DNA of 64,000 nucleotides from an uncultured Lachnospiraceae bacterium (GTDB lineage Bacteria > Bacillota > Clostridia > Lachnospirales > Lachnospiraceae). The notes below the pieces were generated by a model, which saw only the letters and a program-made list of their open reading frames with translations, searched no databases and had not been told where the DNA came from. Where the stretch lies: positions 1 to 64,000 of the forward strand of contig CANSUS010000005.1 in assembly GCA_947650155.1 (NCBI GenBank), given 5' to 3'. Made by a program: the position numbers and the translations under genes. Shown piece after piece: positions 44,439 through 53,259 of this stretch. Numbering within the stretch: position 1 is the first letter of the stretch; the number at the start of each line of letters is the position of its first letter.

Positions 44439-45623
44439 ATGGCAGTTAGAGAACGTTTATCCGGTAATGAAGCAGTAGCTTATGCAATTAAGCAGATCGA
44501 ACCCGATGTTATGCCGGCATTTCCCATTACGCCGTCTACAGAGATTCCTCAGTATGTTGCCACTTACATAGCAAATGGAGAAATAGATACGGAATTTATT
44601 CCGGTGGAAAGCGAACATAGCGCTATGAGTGCGACGCTTGGCGCATGTGCGGCAGGTGCAAGGGCGCTTACCGCCACGTCTTCCTGCGGTATGGCGCTTA
44701 TGTGGGAGGAACTGTATGTGGCGGCATCCGACAGACTTCCTATTGTAATGGCGTTAGTCAACCGTGCCTTGTCAGGCCCAATCAATATTAATGCGGATCA
44801 TTCCGACAGTATGGGAGCAAGAGACAGCGGATGGATACAAATCTATGCAGAATCCAATCAGGAAGTATATGATAATTTTTTACAGGCATTTCCCATTGCC
44901 GAGCATAAAGATGTGATGCTTCCCGTTATGATCTGTCAGGATGGATTTATTACCAGCCACGGCGTAGAAAATATTCTGCTTGTGGAAACCGATTCCGTCA
45001 AACAATTTGTGGGAGAAAGAAATCCTGAACATTATCTTTTGAATGCCAAAGAGCCGATGGCAGTGGGACCCTATGCGGTATCCAATTATTATATGGAAAC
45101 AAAGCGCGGACAGCGGGAAGCGATGAAAAATGCCCGCAAAGTGATTCTGGAGGTGGCGGAACGGTTTGAGAAGATGACCGGCAGAAAATACGGTTTCTTT
45201 GAAGAGTATTGTTTAGAGGACGCGGAATATGCGATCGTCATTATCGGTTCTGCGGCAGGCACCTGCAAAGCCGCAGTCAATAAGATCCGTAAAGAAACAG
45301 GGAAAAAAGTGGGCCTGCTAAAAATCAGAGTATTCCGTCCGTTCCCGGAAGAGGAACTTGCCGCAGCGCTGTCGCATGTGAAGACAATCGCCGTTTTAGA
45401 CCGTTCCGAGATGTTTTCGGCGACGGGAGGACCTTTGGGAGCGGAGGTGCAGGCGGCGCTTTATCAGGCAAAGGCGGATGCGGACGTGGTAAATTATTTT
45501 TATGGTCTTGGCGGCAGGGACATTACGGTTGAGGATTTTGAACAGGTTTACAGTAAATTGGAACGGATCGCTAAGGAGCATAAGGTGACAGACAAGTATG
45601 ATTATATTGGTCTGCGGAAATAG
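44439..45623 (+). CDS. 2-oxoacid:ferredoxin oxidoreductase, alpha subunit
   Basis: The 394-residue protein has the PFOR alpha marks: LSGNEAVAYAIKQIEPDVMPAFPITPSTEI at the N-terminus, TATSSCGMALMWEELYVAA near residue 77 and the C-terminal KIRVFRPFPEEELAAAL. It holds part of the TPP and substrate site. Pyruvate and branched-chain or aromatic 2-oxoacids are all possible; no motif here separates them. AAGGAGGGC upstream gives a strong SD. Confidence 0.92.
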   Translation: MAVRERLSGNEAVAYAIKQIEPDVMPAFPITPSTEIPQYVATYIANGEIDTEFIPVESEHSAMSATLGACAAGARALTATSSCGMALMWEELYVAASDRLPIVMALVNRALSGPININADHSDSMGARDSGWIQIYAESNQEVYDNFLQAFPIAEHKDVMLPVMICQDGFITSHGVENILLVETDSVKQFVGERNPEHYLLNAKEPMAVGPYAVSNYYMETKRGQREAMKNARKVILEVAERFEKMTGRKYGFFEEYCLEDAEYAIVIIGSAAGTCKAAVNKIRKETGKKVGLLKIRVFRPFPEEELAAALSHVKTIAVLDRSEMFSATGGPLGAEVQAALYQAKADADVVNYFYGLGGRDITVEDFEQVYSKLERIAKEHKVTDKYDYIGLRK

Positions 45624-45690
45624 AGATTTATAAAAGAGAAAACGGTTCAGAAATGGAATTTGCACTAAAAAGAGAGGTATGGTTATCAAT

Positions 45691-46629
45691 ATGGAAGCAG
45701 CATATAATTTGAAAGAAATCATGAACAAACCGGAAAGACTGGCGCCGGGACACAGGATGTGTGCAGGATGCGGCGGTACGATTGCGGTGCGGGCTGTCCT
45801 TCGCGCGCTGCACGAGGAGGACCGGGCAGTGATTGGAAATGCCACAGGTTGTCTGGAAGTATCTTCCTTTATGTATCCTTATACGGCATATGAGGACAGT
45901 TATATTCACAATGCATTTGAAAATGCGGGCGCGACGCTTTCCGGCGTGGAGACCGCCTACCGGGTATTAAAGAGAAAAGGGAAGATCAAAGAAAATTATA
46001 AATTTATTACTTTCGGCGGCGACGGCGGCACTTATGACATTGGATTTCAGTCCCTGTCCGGTGCGATGGAGAGAGGACATGATATGGTGTATGTGTGCTA
46101 TGACAATGGCGCTTACATGAATACCGGGACACAGCGGTCTTCTGCAACGCCGCAGTTTGCGGATACGACTACCACGCCTGCCGGAAAAGAATCAAATGGA
46201 AAAGTACAGGTAAGGAAGGATCTTGCGGCAATTATGGCAGAACATCATATTCCTTATGTGGCGCAGACTACTTTTACAAATAATTTTAAGGATCTGCATG
46301 TGAAAGCCCAAAAAGCGATTTATACGCCGGGAGCCGCTTTTTTAAATGTGCTTTCCCCCTGTCCAAGGGGCTGGGGATATGAACCTTCCGAACTTATGAA
46401 TATTTGTAAGGCGGCGGTGGATACCTGTTATTGGCCGATGTTTGAAGTGGTGGACGGAAAGTGGATTTTAAGCTATGAGCCAAAGCATAAACTTCCGGTA
46501 GAGGAATTTTTACGTTCCCAGCGTCGTTTTAAGCATTTATTTACACGCGGAAATGAAGATCTGATTGTGGAGTTTCAAAAAGAAGTGGATAAACGGTGGG
46601 AAGAATTACAGACACGGTGCAGTGAATAA
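45691..46629 (+). CDS. 2-oxoacid:ferredoxin oxidoreductase, beta subunit
   Basis: The 312-residue protein has CAGCGGTIAVR near residue 26 and ATGCLEVSS, cysteine motifs for an iron-sulfur cluster, then FGGDGGTYDIGFQSLSGAMERG, the TPP-binding region. It completes the four-subunit enzyme. Two in-frame starts exist: ATG 45679, only 1 nt from AGAGAGG, and ATG 45691, 13 nt away; I chose 45691 on the family N-terminus. The products would feed acetyl-CoA (or acyl-CoA) and reduced ferredoxin to fermentation. Confidence 0.92.
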   Translation: MEAAYNLKEIMNKPERLAPGHRMCAGCGGTIAVRAVLRALHEEDRAVIGNATGCLEVSSFMYPYTAYEDSYIHNAFENAGATLSGVETAYRVLKRKGKIKENYKFITFGGDGGTYDIGFQSLSGAMERGHDMVYVCYDNGAYMNTGTQRSSATPQFADTTTTPAGKESNGKVQVRKDLAAIMAEHHIPYVAQTTFTNNFKDLHVKAQKAIYTPGAAFLNVLSPCPRGWGYEPSELMNICKAAVDTCYWPMFEVVDGKWILSYEPKHKLPVEEFLRSQRRFKHLFTRGNEDLIVEFQKEVDKRWEELQTRCSE

Positions 46630-46649
46630 AACAATTTAGAAAAGAAAAC

Positions 46650-46675
46650 GGGGAGCCGGTATTTACCAGATCCCC
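46650..46675 (-). terminator. Possible weak terminator after the YeiH-type gene
   Basis: GGGGA (46650-46654) pairs with TCCCC (46671-46675), with an inner GGT/ACC helix, and on the minus strand a T-rich stretch follows. The stem overlaps the stop codon at 46663-46665, which is unusual. It may also stop plus-strand transcription from the oxidoreductase genes. Confidence 0.35.
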
Positions 46676-47691
46676 ATTGCAGACTGAAGTACCAGACTGA
46701 CCGCCGTAATTCCAACCCAGCAGCAAAGTCCCATGATAATTGGTTTGCCGCCGGTCTTAATCAGTTTTATAATATCGGTGTTTAATCCGATTGCCGCCAT
46801 CGCAAGAACAATAAGAAATTTACTGAACTCTTTAAAAGGCGTAAAGAAAGAAACCGGCACATTACAGTTTACTGCAATTGTAGTTATGACTGAGGCGAGA
46901 ATAAAGTAAAGGATGAAGAAAGGAAAGATTTTCTTAAAGTCCACTTTATTTCCGTCTTTTTTTGATTTTTTTGTCCGAATCAACGCAAGAGCAAGCGTGA
47001 TCGGGATGATTGCAAGGGTTCTCGTCAGTTTTACGGTGACCGCTTTGTCCAAAGTGGCGGAACCCAGATTCCACATATTGTCCCAGGTGGAGGCGGCAGC
47101 GGTAACGGAAGAAGTATCGTTTACAGCCGTACCTGCAAAAATACCAAAGGCATCGCCGCTTGTCGTAGAAAAACCAAGCAGAGAACCCAGGTGAGGGAAG
47201 ATAATAGCGGCAAGCACGTTAAAAAAGAAAATAACGGATATTGCCTGGGCCACTTCCTCGTCATCCGCATCGATGACCGGCGCCGTTGCGGCGATGGCCG
47301 AGCCACCGCAGATAGAAGAACCAACCCCTACTAAAGTAGAGATATTTCCCGGTATGCGCATGGCTTTGTGCAGGATAAAAGCAATTGCCAGAGAAACGGA
47401 AATGGTCGCCAGAATAATGGGAAGCGACTGCTTTCCCGTTTCCAGAATCACATTCAGATTTAGTCCGAAACCAAGCAGAATAACGGCATACTGTAATATT
47501 TTTTTTGAAGTGAATTTGATACCGTCCTCCAACTGACTTTTGTCTTTGAGAAACATTGTAATGACCATACCTGCCAGAATAGCGATAACAGGACCGCCGA
47601 TAATCGGGAAATAAGATCCTAAAATCCATGACGGAATGGCAATCACAAGGCAGAGCAAAAAGCCCTTCCACATTTTTTGGATAAAATTCAT
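46663..47691 (-). CDS. YeiH-family putative sulfate exporter
   Basis: The 342-residue protein has about ten transmembrane segments. It contains the family marks SYFPIIGGPVIAILAGMV, VGVGSSICGGSAIAATAPVI and AGTAVNDTSSVTAA. PSE/YeiH proteins are putative sulfate or sulfonate-related transporters. AAGAGG lies 6 nt before ATG 47691; a longer in-frame ATG at 47697 lies directly on the SD. It is transcribed alone, divergent from the pullulanase gene. No LysR regulator is adjacent. Confidence 0.82.
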   Translation of the reverse strand: MNFIQKMWKGFLLCLVIAIPSWILGSYFPIIGGPVIAILAGMVITMFLKDKSQLEDGIKFTSKKILQYAVILLGFGLNLNVILETGKQSLPIILATISVSLAIAFILHKAMRIPGNISTLVGVGSSICGGSAIAATAPVIDADDEEVAQAISVIFFFNVLAAIIFPHLGSLLGFSTTSGDAFGIFAGTAVNDTSSVTAAASTWDNMWNLGSATLDKAVTVKLTRTLAIIPITLALALIRTKKSKKDGNKVDFKKIFPFFILYFILASVITTIAVNCNVPVSFFTPFKEFSKFLIVLAMAAIGLNTDIIKLIKTGGKPIIMGLCCWVGITAVSLVLQSAMGIW

Positions 47692-47902
47692 ATGCATCCT
47701 CTTTTCTGTAATCGATAGAATTTTGATGGAACAATAGTTATAGTATAACCGCGTCTGTGAACGTAATTACATATTTCTTCCTAAAAATACCATAAAATAA
47801 TCAGGTTGGCAATCAGGGATTCTTCGACGCAATGAAATGTCGTATTGTGTATATTCCACAAAAACTTCAACTTAATTTTTACGAAAAAAAGCGAAAATTT
47901 AC

Positions 47903-47932
47903 TTAGACTATATATTAGAGTAATGATATAAT
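47903..47932 (+). promoter_or_regulatory. Candidate sigma-A promoter for the pullulanase gene
   Basis: TTAGAC (47903-47908), 18-bp spacer and TATAAT (47927-47932). The 317-bp gap 47698-48014 holds this, an AT-rich tract near 47865-47900 and the hairpin-SD at 47984. No catabolite-responsive element (cre) was recognised. Confidence 0.45.
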
Positions 47933-47983
47933 AAAATCAGCGCAGATCATGGAAGGTTTTGATCCCGTGAATAAATAAGGAAA

Positions 47984-48007
47984 GTTCGTGAAAACGGACA
48001 AAGGAGG
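47984..48007 (+). promoter_or_regulatory. Hairpin immediately upstream of SD (pullulanase)
   Basis: GTTCGT (47984-47989) pairs with ACGGAC (47994-47999), one T-G pair, GAAA tetraloop. AAAGGAGG follows and GTG 48015 lies 7 nt after it. The stem begins about 43 nt after the predicted promoter start. It resembles the hairpin-SD modules in position but not in the conserved CAGATRGGAG. Confidence 0.5.
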
Positions 48008-48014
48008 TAGCATT

Positions 48015-51000
48015 GTGAAAAAGAAGATTACCGCAGGATTTATGGCAGTCTGTATGATGATCCTGGCAGTAGTGGCGGGCTTCGTACCAGGCATAACAGC
48101 TTATGCAGCCGGAACAACATTGATTGTTCATTACGGGGGCCGGAGCGACAATAGTTATGAGGGCTGGAACTTGTGGATATGGGAGGAAGGAAAAGACGGG
48201 CAGCAGGTCAATTTTGACGGAAGTGATTCTTTCGGACAGGTAGCCGTATATCAAAGCAATAATTCCCCTTCTAAGATCGGGTTTATTGTCAGACTCAACG
48301 AATGGGAAGACAAAGACACAAGCGACGACCGTTTTGTTACGATTGACAAAGAAGTTGTGGAAATCTGGGTAACCAGCGGTGAAACAGAATTTGCAACAGA
48401 AGCGCCGGAAGGTGCGGAATCATTTGACTATGCAGCGTTAGATGAAGCAAGAATTAAACTATATGACGAAGCGGATGCATTAAAACTGAATGTACATTAT
48501 TATAATTTTGACGAAGCGTACGATGGAGAAACGCTTGAAGCAAACGCATGGATGGGCGCCGGCGCCGGGGGAAGTTATCCTTTCGTGGAAAAGGACAGCT
48601 ACGGAGCGGTTTTCCATATCGGATTTATGCCGGAAGAAGGAACTGAGAGTGCAGGTATCCAGATTTTGCAAAATGGTGAGCAGGATGCAGCGTCTTCAAG
48701 GGAGATTGATTTGACAAAAGCAGATGGAAACGTACTTGATATTTATTTGGTAGAAGGCAACCCTACAGTCTGGTACGACAAGGCGGAGGTAAACTTCGGT
48801 CCGGTCATTGCGGATGCTTATTTTGGGGAGACGACAGAACAGGTTTTTGTTACGCTTTCTAAAGCAATTGATATTGCAGATAAAGAGGAAGCCGGAAAGT
48901 TCAGTGTTACTGACGAGGATGGAAATAGTTATGCCGTTACGGAAATAAAGGATGGAGAAGGACAGAGCGGAAAATCAGCCTGCCTGATTATGGAAGAGCC
49001 GCTTGATCTGGCAAAATCTTATACGGTAACAAGGGAAGATTATGAAGGATGTCAGGTTTCCATGAGAAAGGTGATTGGTTCTTCTTTCTTTGACGAGGCA
49101 TTTGCCTATGACGGGGATGACCTGGGTGCGGTTTATACGAAGGAAAGTACGAAATTCAGAGTATGGGCGCCGATTGCGTCGGAAGTATCTTTAAACCTGT
49201 ATGAGACAGGAGACGGGGATGATCTGATCGAAACGATACCGATGCAGGCAGATGAAAAAGGTACATGGACTTGTGAGAAACAGGGAGATTTAAACGGCGT
49301 ATATTATACCTATTCCATTAAAAACGGAGATACCGTAAATGAAGCGGTGGATTTATATGCAAGAACCGCGGGCGTAAATGGTAACAGAGGTATGGTAATA
49401 GATCTGGATGCTACAGATCCTGAAGGATTCGATGCAGACGTGCGCCCTGCATTTGTCAATGCAACGGACGCGGTAATTTATGAACTGCATATCCGGGACT
49501 TATCCTCAGATTCTTCCTCTCATATTGAGAATACAGGTAAATTTTTGGGGCTTACGGAAACGGGGACTGTAAATGGAGAAGGACTTCCTACAGGTCTGGA
49601 TCATATGAAAGATCTGGGAATTACACATGTACAGATTCTTCCAAGTTATGATTACGCAACGGTGGACGAGAGCAAACTGGACTCTGACCAGTTCAACTGG
49701 GGATATGATCCGAAAAATTATAATATTCCGGAGGGTTCTTACAGTACCGATCCGTATCATGGGGAAGTGCGTGTAAAGGAAATGAAACAGATGATACAGA
49801 CGCTTCATGAAAACGGAATCCGTGTTGTCATGGACGTGGTATATAACCATACTTATAATACGGCAGATTCATGGTTCCAGAAAACAGTACCGGATTATTA
49901 TTACAGAAAAGTCGGCGATAATTATTCCAACGCGTCGGGATGTGGTAACGAGACGGCGTCAGACCGTGCCATGATGCGTAAGTATATGATTGAATCCGTA
50001 GTTTACTGGGCGGAAGAATATCATATTGACGGATTCCGTTTTGATCTTATGGGAGTCCATGATACAGAGACTATGATGGAGATCAGAAAAGCTTTGGATG
50101 AAGTAGATCCTTCCATTATCATATACGGAGAAGGATGGACCAGCGGCGAAGCGGCAATTGATCCTGAATTACAGGCAACAAAGAACCATACCTACCAGAT
50201 GGACAGGGTAGGGGCGTTCAGCGACGACATCAGGGACGGCATCAGAGGAAATGTATTTGACGCTTATGATACCGGATTTGTGGCAGGAAAAGAAGGCATG
50301 GAGGAAAGTATTAAGTTCAGTGTCGTAGGTGCGGTCGAACATCCTCAGGTAGATCTGTCCAATCATGACAAGAGTGAAAACTTCTGGTCAGGACAGCCGG
50401 GACAAAGTATTAATTATGCGTCCTGCCATGATAATTTAACCCTTTGGGATAAATTGTCTATTTCCAACCCGGATGCAAGTAAAGAAGATCTGATCAAAAT
50501 GAATAAACTTTCCAGCGCTATTGTATTTACTTCTCAGGGAGTCCCCTTTATGCTGTCAGGAGAAGAGATGTTAAGAACAAAGCCTTCCCAGACAACGGCA
50601 GGCGCATTTGATGAAAACAGTTATGCATCGCCGGATGCAACAAACAGCATCAAATGGTACAATAAAGGAAATGTAATGGATGTTTATGAATACTACAAAG
50701 GTCTGATTGCTTTTCGTAAGGCGCACGGCGCTTTCCGCATGACGACTGCAGAAGAGATTCAGAACAATCTTACCTTTATGGACGGTCTGGATGCAAATGT
50801 GGTGGCATTCACGATTGCGAATCAACCGAATGGAGAAACAGCGGAGGAGATCTGCGTCATTTACAATGCCAATAAAGAAGCTGTGAATGTAACGCTTCCG
50901 GACGGCGAATGGGAGATTTATGTAAATGGTGAAAAGGCAGGATGCGAAGTACTCGGAACCGCCAGTAAGTCGGTGGAAGTAGAAGGCGTTTCCGCAATGG

Positions 51001-51212
51001 TTCTGACAAAAGGTAATTCCGGTAATGCAGCCGCAGATTCCCAGACAGAGAAAACGACAGAAAGCGCTGCAGAAACGTCAGGTCAGAGCGTGGAAAGCGG
51101 AAATTCCATTTTCTCAGTCAGAAATATAGTGATTGCAGCAGTAGCAGTATGTGTGATCGTTGTCATTTGCGTAGTAGTTTTGAAGAAGAAAAAAGGCGGA
51201 GAAACGAAATAA
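48015..51212 (+). CDS. pulA: Surface-anchored type I pullulanase
   Basis: The 1065-residue protein starts at GTG 48015 after AAGGAGG. It has a signal peptide ending near TAYA-AG (residue about 31), then carbohydrate-binding modules (TLIVHYGGRSDNSYEGWNLWIWEE and LKLNVHYYNFDEAY), a CBM48-like domain (FRVWAPIASEVSLNLYETG) and a GH13 barrel. FNWGYDPKNYNIPEGSYSTD is the type I pullulanase signature; GFRFDLMGVHD and YGEGWTSG carry the catalytic Asp and Glu. The C-terminus has a Ser/Thr-rich linker, a hydrophobic segment (NIVIAAVAVCVIVVICVVVL) and KKKKGGETK, a membrane anchor rather than LPXTG. It debranches alpha-1,6 links in pullulan or starch. Confidence 0.95.
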   Translation: MKKKITAGFMAVCMMILAVVAGFVPGITAYAAGTTLIVHYGGRSDNSYEGWNLWIWEEGKDGQQVNFDGSDSFGQVAVYQSNNSPSKIGFIVRLNEWEDKDTSDDRFVTIDKEVVEIWVTSGETEFATEAPEGAESFDYAALDEARIKLYDEADALKLNVHYYNFDEAYDGETLEANAWMGAGAGGSYPFVEKDSYGAVFHIGFMPEEGTESAGIQILQNGEQDAASSREIDLTKADGNVLDIYLVEGNPTVWYDKAEVNFGPVIADAYFGETTEQVFVTLSKAIDIADKEEAGKFSVTDEDGNSYAVTEIKDGEGQSGKSACLIMEEPLDLAKSYTVTREDYEGCQVSMRKVIGSSFFDEAFAYDGDDLGAVYTKESTKFRVWAPIASEVSLNLYETGDGDDLIETIPMQADEKGTWTCEKQGDLNGVYYTYSIKNGDTVNEAVDLYARTAGVNGNRGMVIDLDATDPEGFDADVRPAFVNATDAVIYELHIRDLSSDSSSHIENTGKFLGLTETGTVNGEGLPTGLDHMKDLGITHVQILPSYDYATVDESKLDSDQFNWGYDPKNYNIPEGSYSTDPYHGEVRVKEMKQMIQTLHENGIRVVMDVVYNHTYNTADSWFQKTVPDYYYRKVGDNYSNASGCGNETASDRAMMRKYMIESVVYWAEEYHIDGFRFDLMGVHDTETMMEIRKALDEVDPSIIIYGEGWTSGEAAIDPELQATKNHTYQMDRVGAFSDDIRDGIRGNVFDAYDTGFVAGKEGMEESIKFSVVGAVEHPQVDLSNHDKSENFWSGQPGQSINYASCHDNLTLWDKLSISNPDASKEDLIKMNKLSSAIVFTSQGVPFMLSGEEMLRTKPSQTTAGAFDENSYASPDATNSIKWYNKGNVMDVYEYYKGLIAFRKAHGAFRMTTAEEIQNNLTFMDGLDANVVAFTIANQPNGETAEEICVIYNANKEAVNVTLPDGEWEIYVNGEKAGCEVLGTASKSVEVEGVSAMVLTKGNSGNAAADSQTEKTTESAAETSGQSVESGNSIFSVRNIVIAAVAVCVIVVICVVVLKKKKGGETK

Positions 51213-51233
51213 GTAACAAATAATGGAAATTGG

Positions 51234-51280
51234 AAAAAGCTTTTCTTTGCAGTAATGCAGAGAAAAGCTTTTTTATTTTT
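51234..51280 (+). terminator. Strong terminator after pulA
   Basis: AAAAAGCTTTTCTTTGC (51234-51250) pairs over a 6-nt AGTAAT loop with 51257-51273, a 17-bp stem followed by T. Confidence 0.92.
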
Positions 51281-51287
51281 GATTATA

Positions 51288-51316
51288 TAGACAAAATACA
51301 TAAAAAAAGTTATAAT
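51288..51316 (+). promoter_or_regulatory. Sigma-A promoter for the GGDEF-like gene
   Basis: TAGACA (51288-51293), a 17-bp spacer and TATAAT (51311-51316). The leader to ATG 51404 is about 80 nt. Confidence 0.6.
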
Positions 51317-51403
51317 TACACCATGCTCTAAAGTGTTTTTGAACAATACTTTTTCAAATACGCTTAAGTACAAAATGTCAGATAACAGGGTAGGAGTGAG
51401 CGC

Positions 51404-52333
51404 ATGGATATCGGAGTAAAATCAATTGATCAGAGAGTCAGGGAAAATATTAAAAATTACAATATCAATAATTTGCTGATAGCGGAATATTTAGAAAAAA
51501 AGCTGAGAAATTTATCGGCATTGACAGGGGCGGAATTTTATATTACAGACAGACATGGGGCGAAATTTGTCTGCGTTGGGGAGTTTGGAAATTTTGAACC
51601 GGATGTAGTGGAAAACCCGGGGGAAAAGATCCGCGTAGTCAACCGGACGATTGGTCATGCGTATGTGAAGTATAATAAAGTGCCGGAAGAAAACATGGAA
51701 CTTGTGAAAGAAGCTGTAGGACAGGATTTGTTTATGATTGCAGCCTTTGCAGAGGAGCTTTACCTGCATAAAGAATATGCTTTTTATTCGGATGCATTGG
51801 AAGAAAAGGTGGTGGACGAATCCTATCGTACGAAACAGATGGAAAAGGAAGATCCGTTGACAGGCGTATTTAATCATGTTTATTTTATTGACAGAATGAA
51901 AGTGCTGGACCGTTCTGAAGTGGTTCCCATTGCGATTCTTTATGGAAATATTAACGACTGTAAATTTTTTAACGATACATACGGTGAAGAAGAGAGCGAC
52001 AGAATGATTGCAGCGATTGCAGGAATCTTAAAAGAAGAAGCAAAACCGGAATACATTATAGGGCGCTGCGCCGGGGATGTGTTTAATATTCTTATTCCCG
52101 TGCCGGAAGACGGGGAGGCGGAGGAATATTGCGCGAGAGTACAGGCAAAGTGCGAAGCGTTTGAAGATCCGCGTCTTTCCCCTTCCGTGGCATTTGGGGT
52201 GGTATATAAGCAGAATGTGGAAGAAACAATGCATATGCTTTTATCAGACGCCGAGTATGCTATGTTTGAAAATAAACTGGAGATGAAACAAAGACCGGAA
52301 TATGAGGAAAGGAAAAGAAAAGGATTGGCATAA
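51404..52333 (+). CDS. Soluble protein with degenerate GGDEF domain
   Basis: The 309-residue protein has an N-terminal sensor-like region (about 1-150, with LTGAEFYITDRHGAKF) and a GGDEF-type domain starting EDPLTGVFNHVYFIDRM near residue 150. The catalytic signature, normally GGDEF, reads CAGDVF within GRCAGDVFNIL near residue 222. With the first Gly and the Glu changed, diguanylate cyclase activity is unlikely; it may bind GTP or act as a receptor. No EAL, HD-GYP or PilZ gene is nearby. It is transcribed as a single gene between two strong terminators. Confidence 0.75.
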   Translation: MDIGVKSIDQRVRENIKNYNINNLLIAEYLEKKLRNLSALTGAEFYITDRHGAKFVCVGEFGNFEPDVVENPGEKIRVVNRTIGHAYVKYNKVPEENMELVKEAVGQDLFMIAAFAEELYLHKEYAFYSDALEEKVVDESYRTKQMEKEDPLTGVFNHVYFIDRMKVLDRSEVVPIAILYGNINDCKFFNDTYGEEESDRMIAAIAGILKEEAKPEYIIGRCAGDVFNILIPVPEDGEAEEYCARVQAKCEAFEDPRLSPSVAFGVVYKQNVEETMHMLLSDAEYAMFENKLEMKQRPEYEERKRKGLA

Positions 52334-52338
52334 CATAT

Positions 52339-52380
52339 AAAAAATGGAGCAGTATGCGGCAGGCACTGCTCCATTTTTTT
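52339..52380 (+). terminator. Strong terminator after the GGDEF-like gene
   Basis: AAAAAATGGAGCAGT (52339-52353) pairs with ACTGCTCCATTTTTT (52365-52379) over an 11-nt loop, with T continuing to 52380. Confidence 0.92.
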
Positions 52381-52407
52381 GACAACAAAAAAAGGTCTTT
52401 TTACAAC
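52379..52407 (+). promoter_or_regulatory. Candidate promoter for the LytTR two-component genes
   Basis: TTGACA (52379-52384), 17-bp spacer and TACAAC (52402-52407), the -35 overlapping the previous terminator's T tract. A second -10-like TATAAT at 52439-52444 has no good -35 and could instead be an activator-dependent promoter. Neither is strong evidence. Confidence 0.35.
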
Positions 52408-52491
52408 ACTATCCAACAATGATAGGGGATAAAAATGATATAATAGGCACAGGTAAAACGATATGGGACGACGCAGGAGGTGAAAACAAAA

Positions 52492-53220
52492 GTGAGGATC
52501 GGAATTTGTGATGACGAAGAAGAAATCAGGAACATGCTGAAAATAAAGATCGACGCATATGGAAAATCGGGCGAGGTTGTTTCCTATCAGTCAGGGGAAG
52601 AACTTTTGACGGAGGAAACTATGCCGGATATCCTTTTTCTGGACATTCAGATGCCGGGAATAGACGGGATGGAAACAGCTTACGAAGTGAAAAAAAGAAA
52701 GAAAGAGTCGATTCTTATTTTTGTCACGGCATTGGAGGAATATGTGTTCCAGGCATTTGACGTGGGCGCTTTTCACTATCTGGTGAAGCCTTTTTCGGAT
52801 GAAAAATTTTATGAAATATTGGAAAAGGCAATAGCGGAATACGAGGAGAACAAAAGCGTCTGTAAAAAGGATGCGGACAGAGAATCCCGGTATATGATGG
52901 TGAAAACAAAAGGCGCCAGAATAAAGGTAGTATTTGATACGATTCTGTATGCGGAGGTATTTAACAGGAAGATCATACTTTATACCACGGAAGGAAAAGT
53001 AGAATATTACGGAAAGATGACGGAGCTTTGCAGCCGGCTCGGCGAGGATTTTTACCGGACGCACAGAGGATACCTTGTCAATTTTAAGTATGTGAAAAAA
53101 TATGATGCCGCTGCGGTTTTTTTGGAAAACGGTGAACAGGTCATCATGGCGAAGCAGCAGTTTCCAGGATTTGTAAAGGCATTTCTCAGATATCATAAAA
53201 GGGAAGGGATGGAAGGATAG
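52492..53220 (+). CDS. LytTR-family response regulator (AgrA-like)
   Basis: The 242-residue protein has a receiver domain with acidic pocket RIGICDDEEEI, phospho-acceptor Asp in ILFLDIQMPGIDG near residue 54, FVTALEEY and the switch lysine in YLVKPFSDEKF. A LytTR DNA-binding domain follows (about 135-235, with ILYAEVFNRKIILYT and FYRTHRGYLVNFKYVKKYD). GTG 52492 is chosen with AGGAGG 11 nt upstream; GTG 52480 sits on the SD. A cognate GHKL kinase follows 39 bp later. AgrA-type pairs respond to peptide signals, but no peptide gene is visible. Confidence 0.9.
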   Translation: MRIGICDDEEEIRNMLKIKIDAYGKSGEVVSYQSGEELLTEETMPDILFLDIQMPGIDGMETAYEVKKRKKESILIFVTALEEYVFQAFDVGAFHYLVKPFSDEKFYEILEKAIAEYEENKSVCKKDADRESRYMMVKTKGARIKVVFDTILYAEVFNRKIILYTTEGKVEYYGKMTELCSRLGEDFYRTHRGYLVNFKYVKKYDAAAVFLENGEQVIMAKQQFPGFVKAFLRYHKREGMEG

Positions 53221-53259
53221 ATTACCGGCCGGAATTTGCGCGAAATGGGATAGAGAAAG

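Noticed and set aside
52380-52491. LytTR-type binding repeats upstream of the AgrA-like gene
   Set aside because: No pair of matching direct repeats at a 21-bp distance could be seen by eye.
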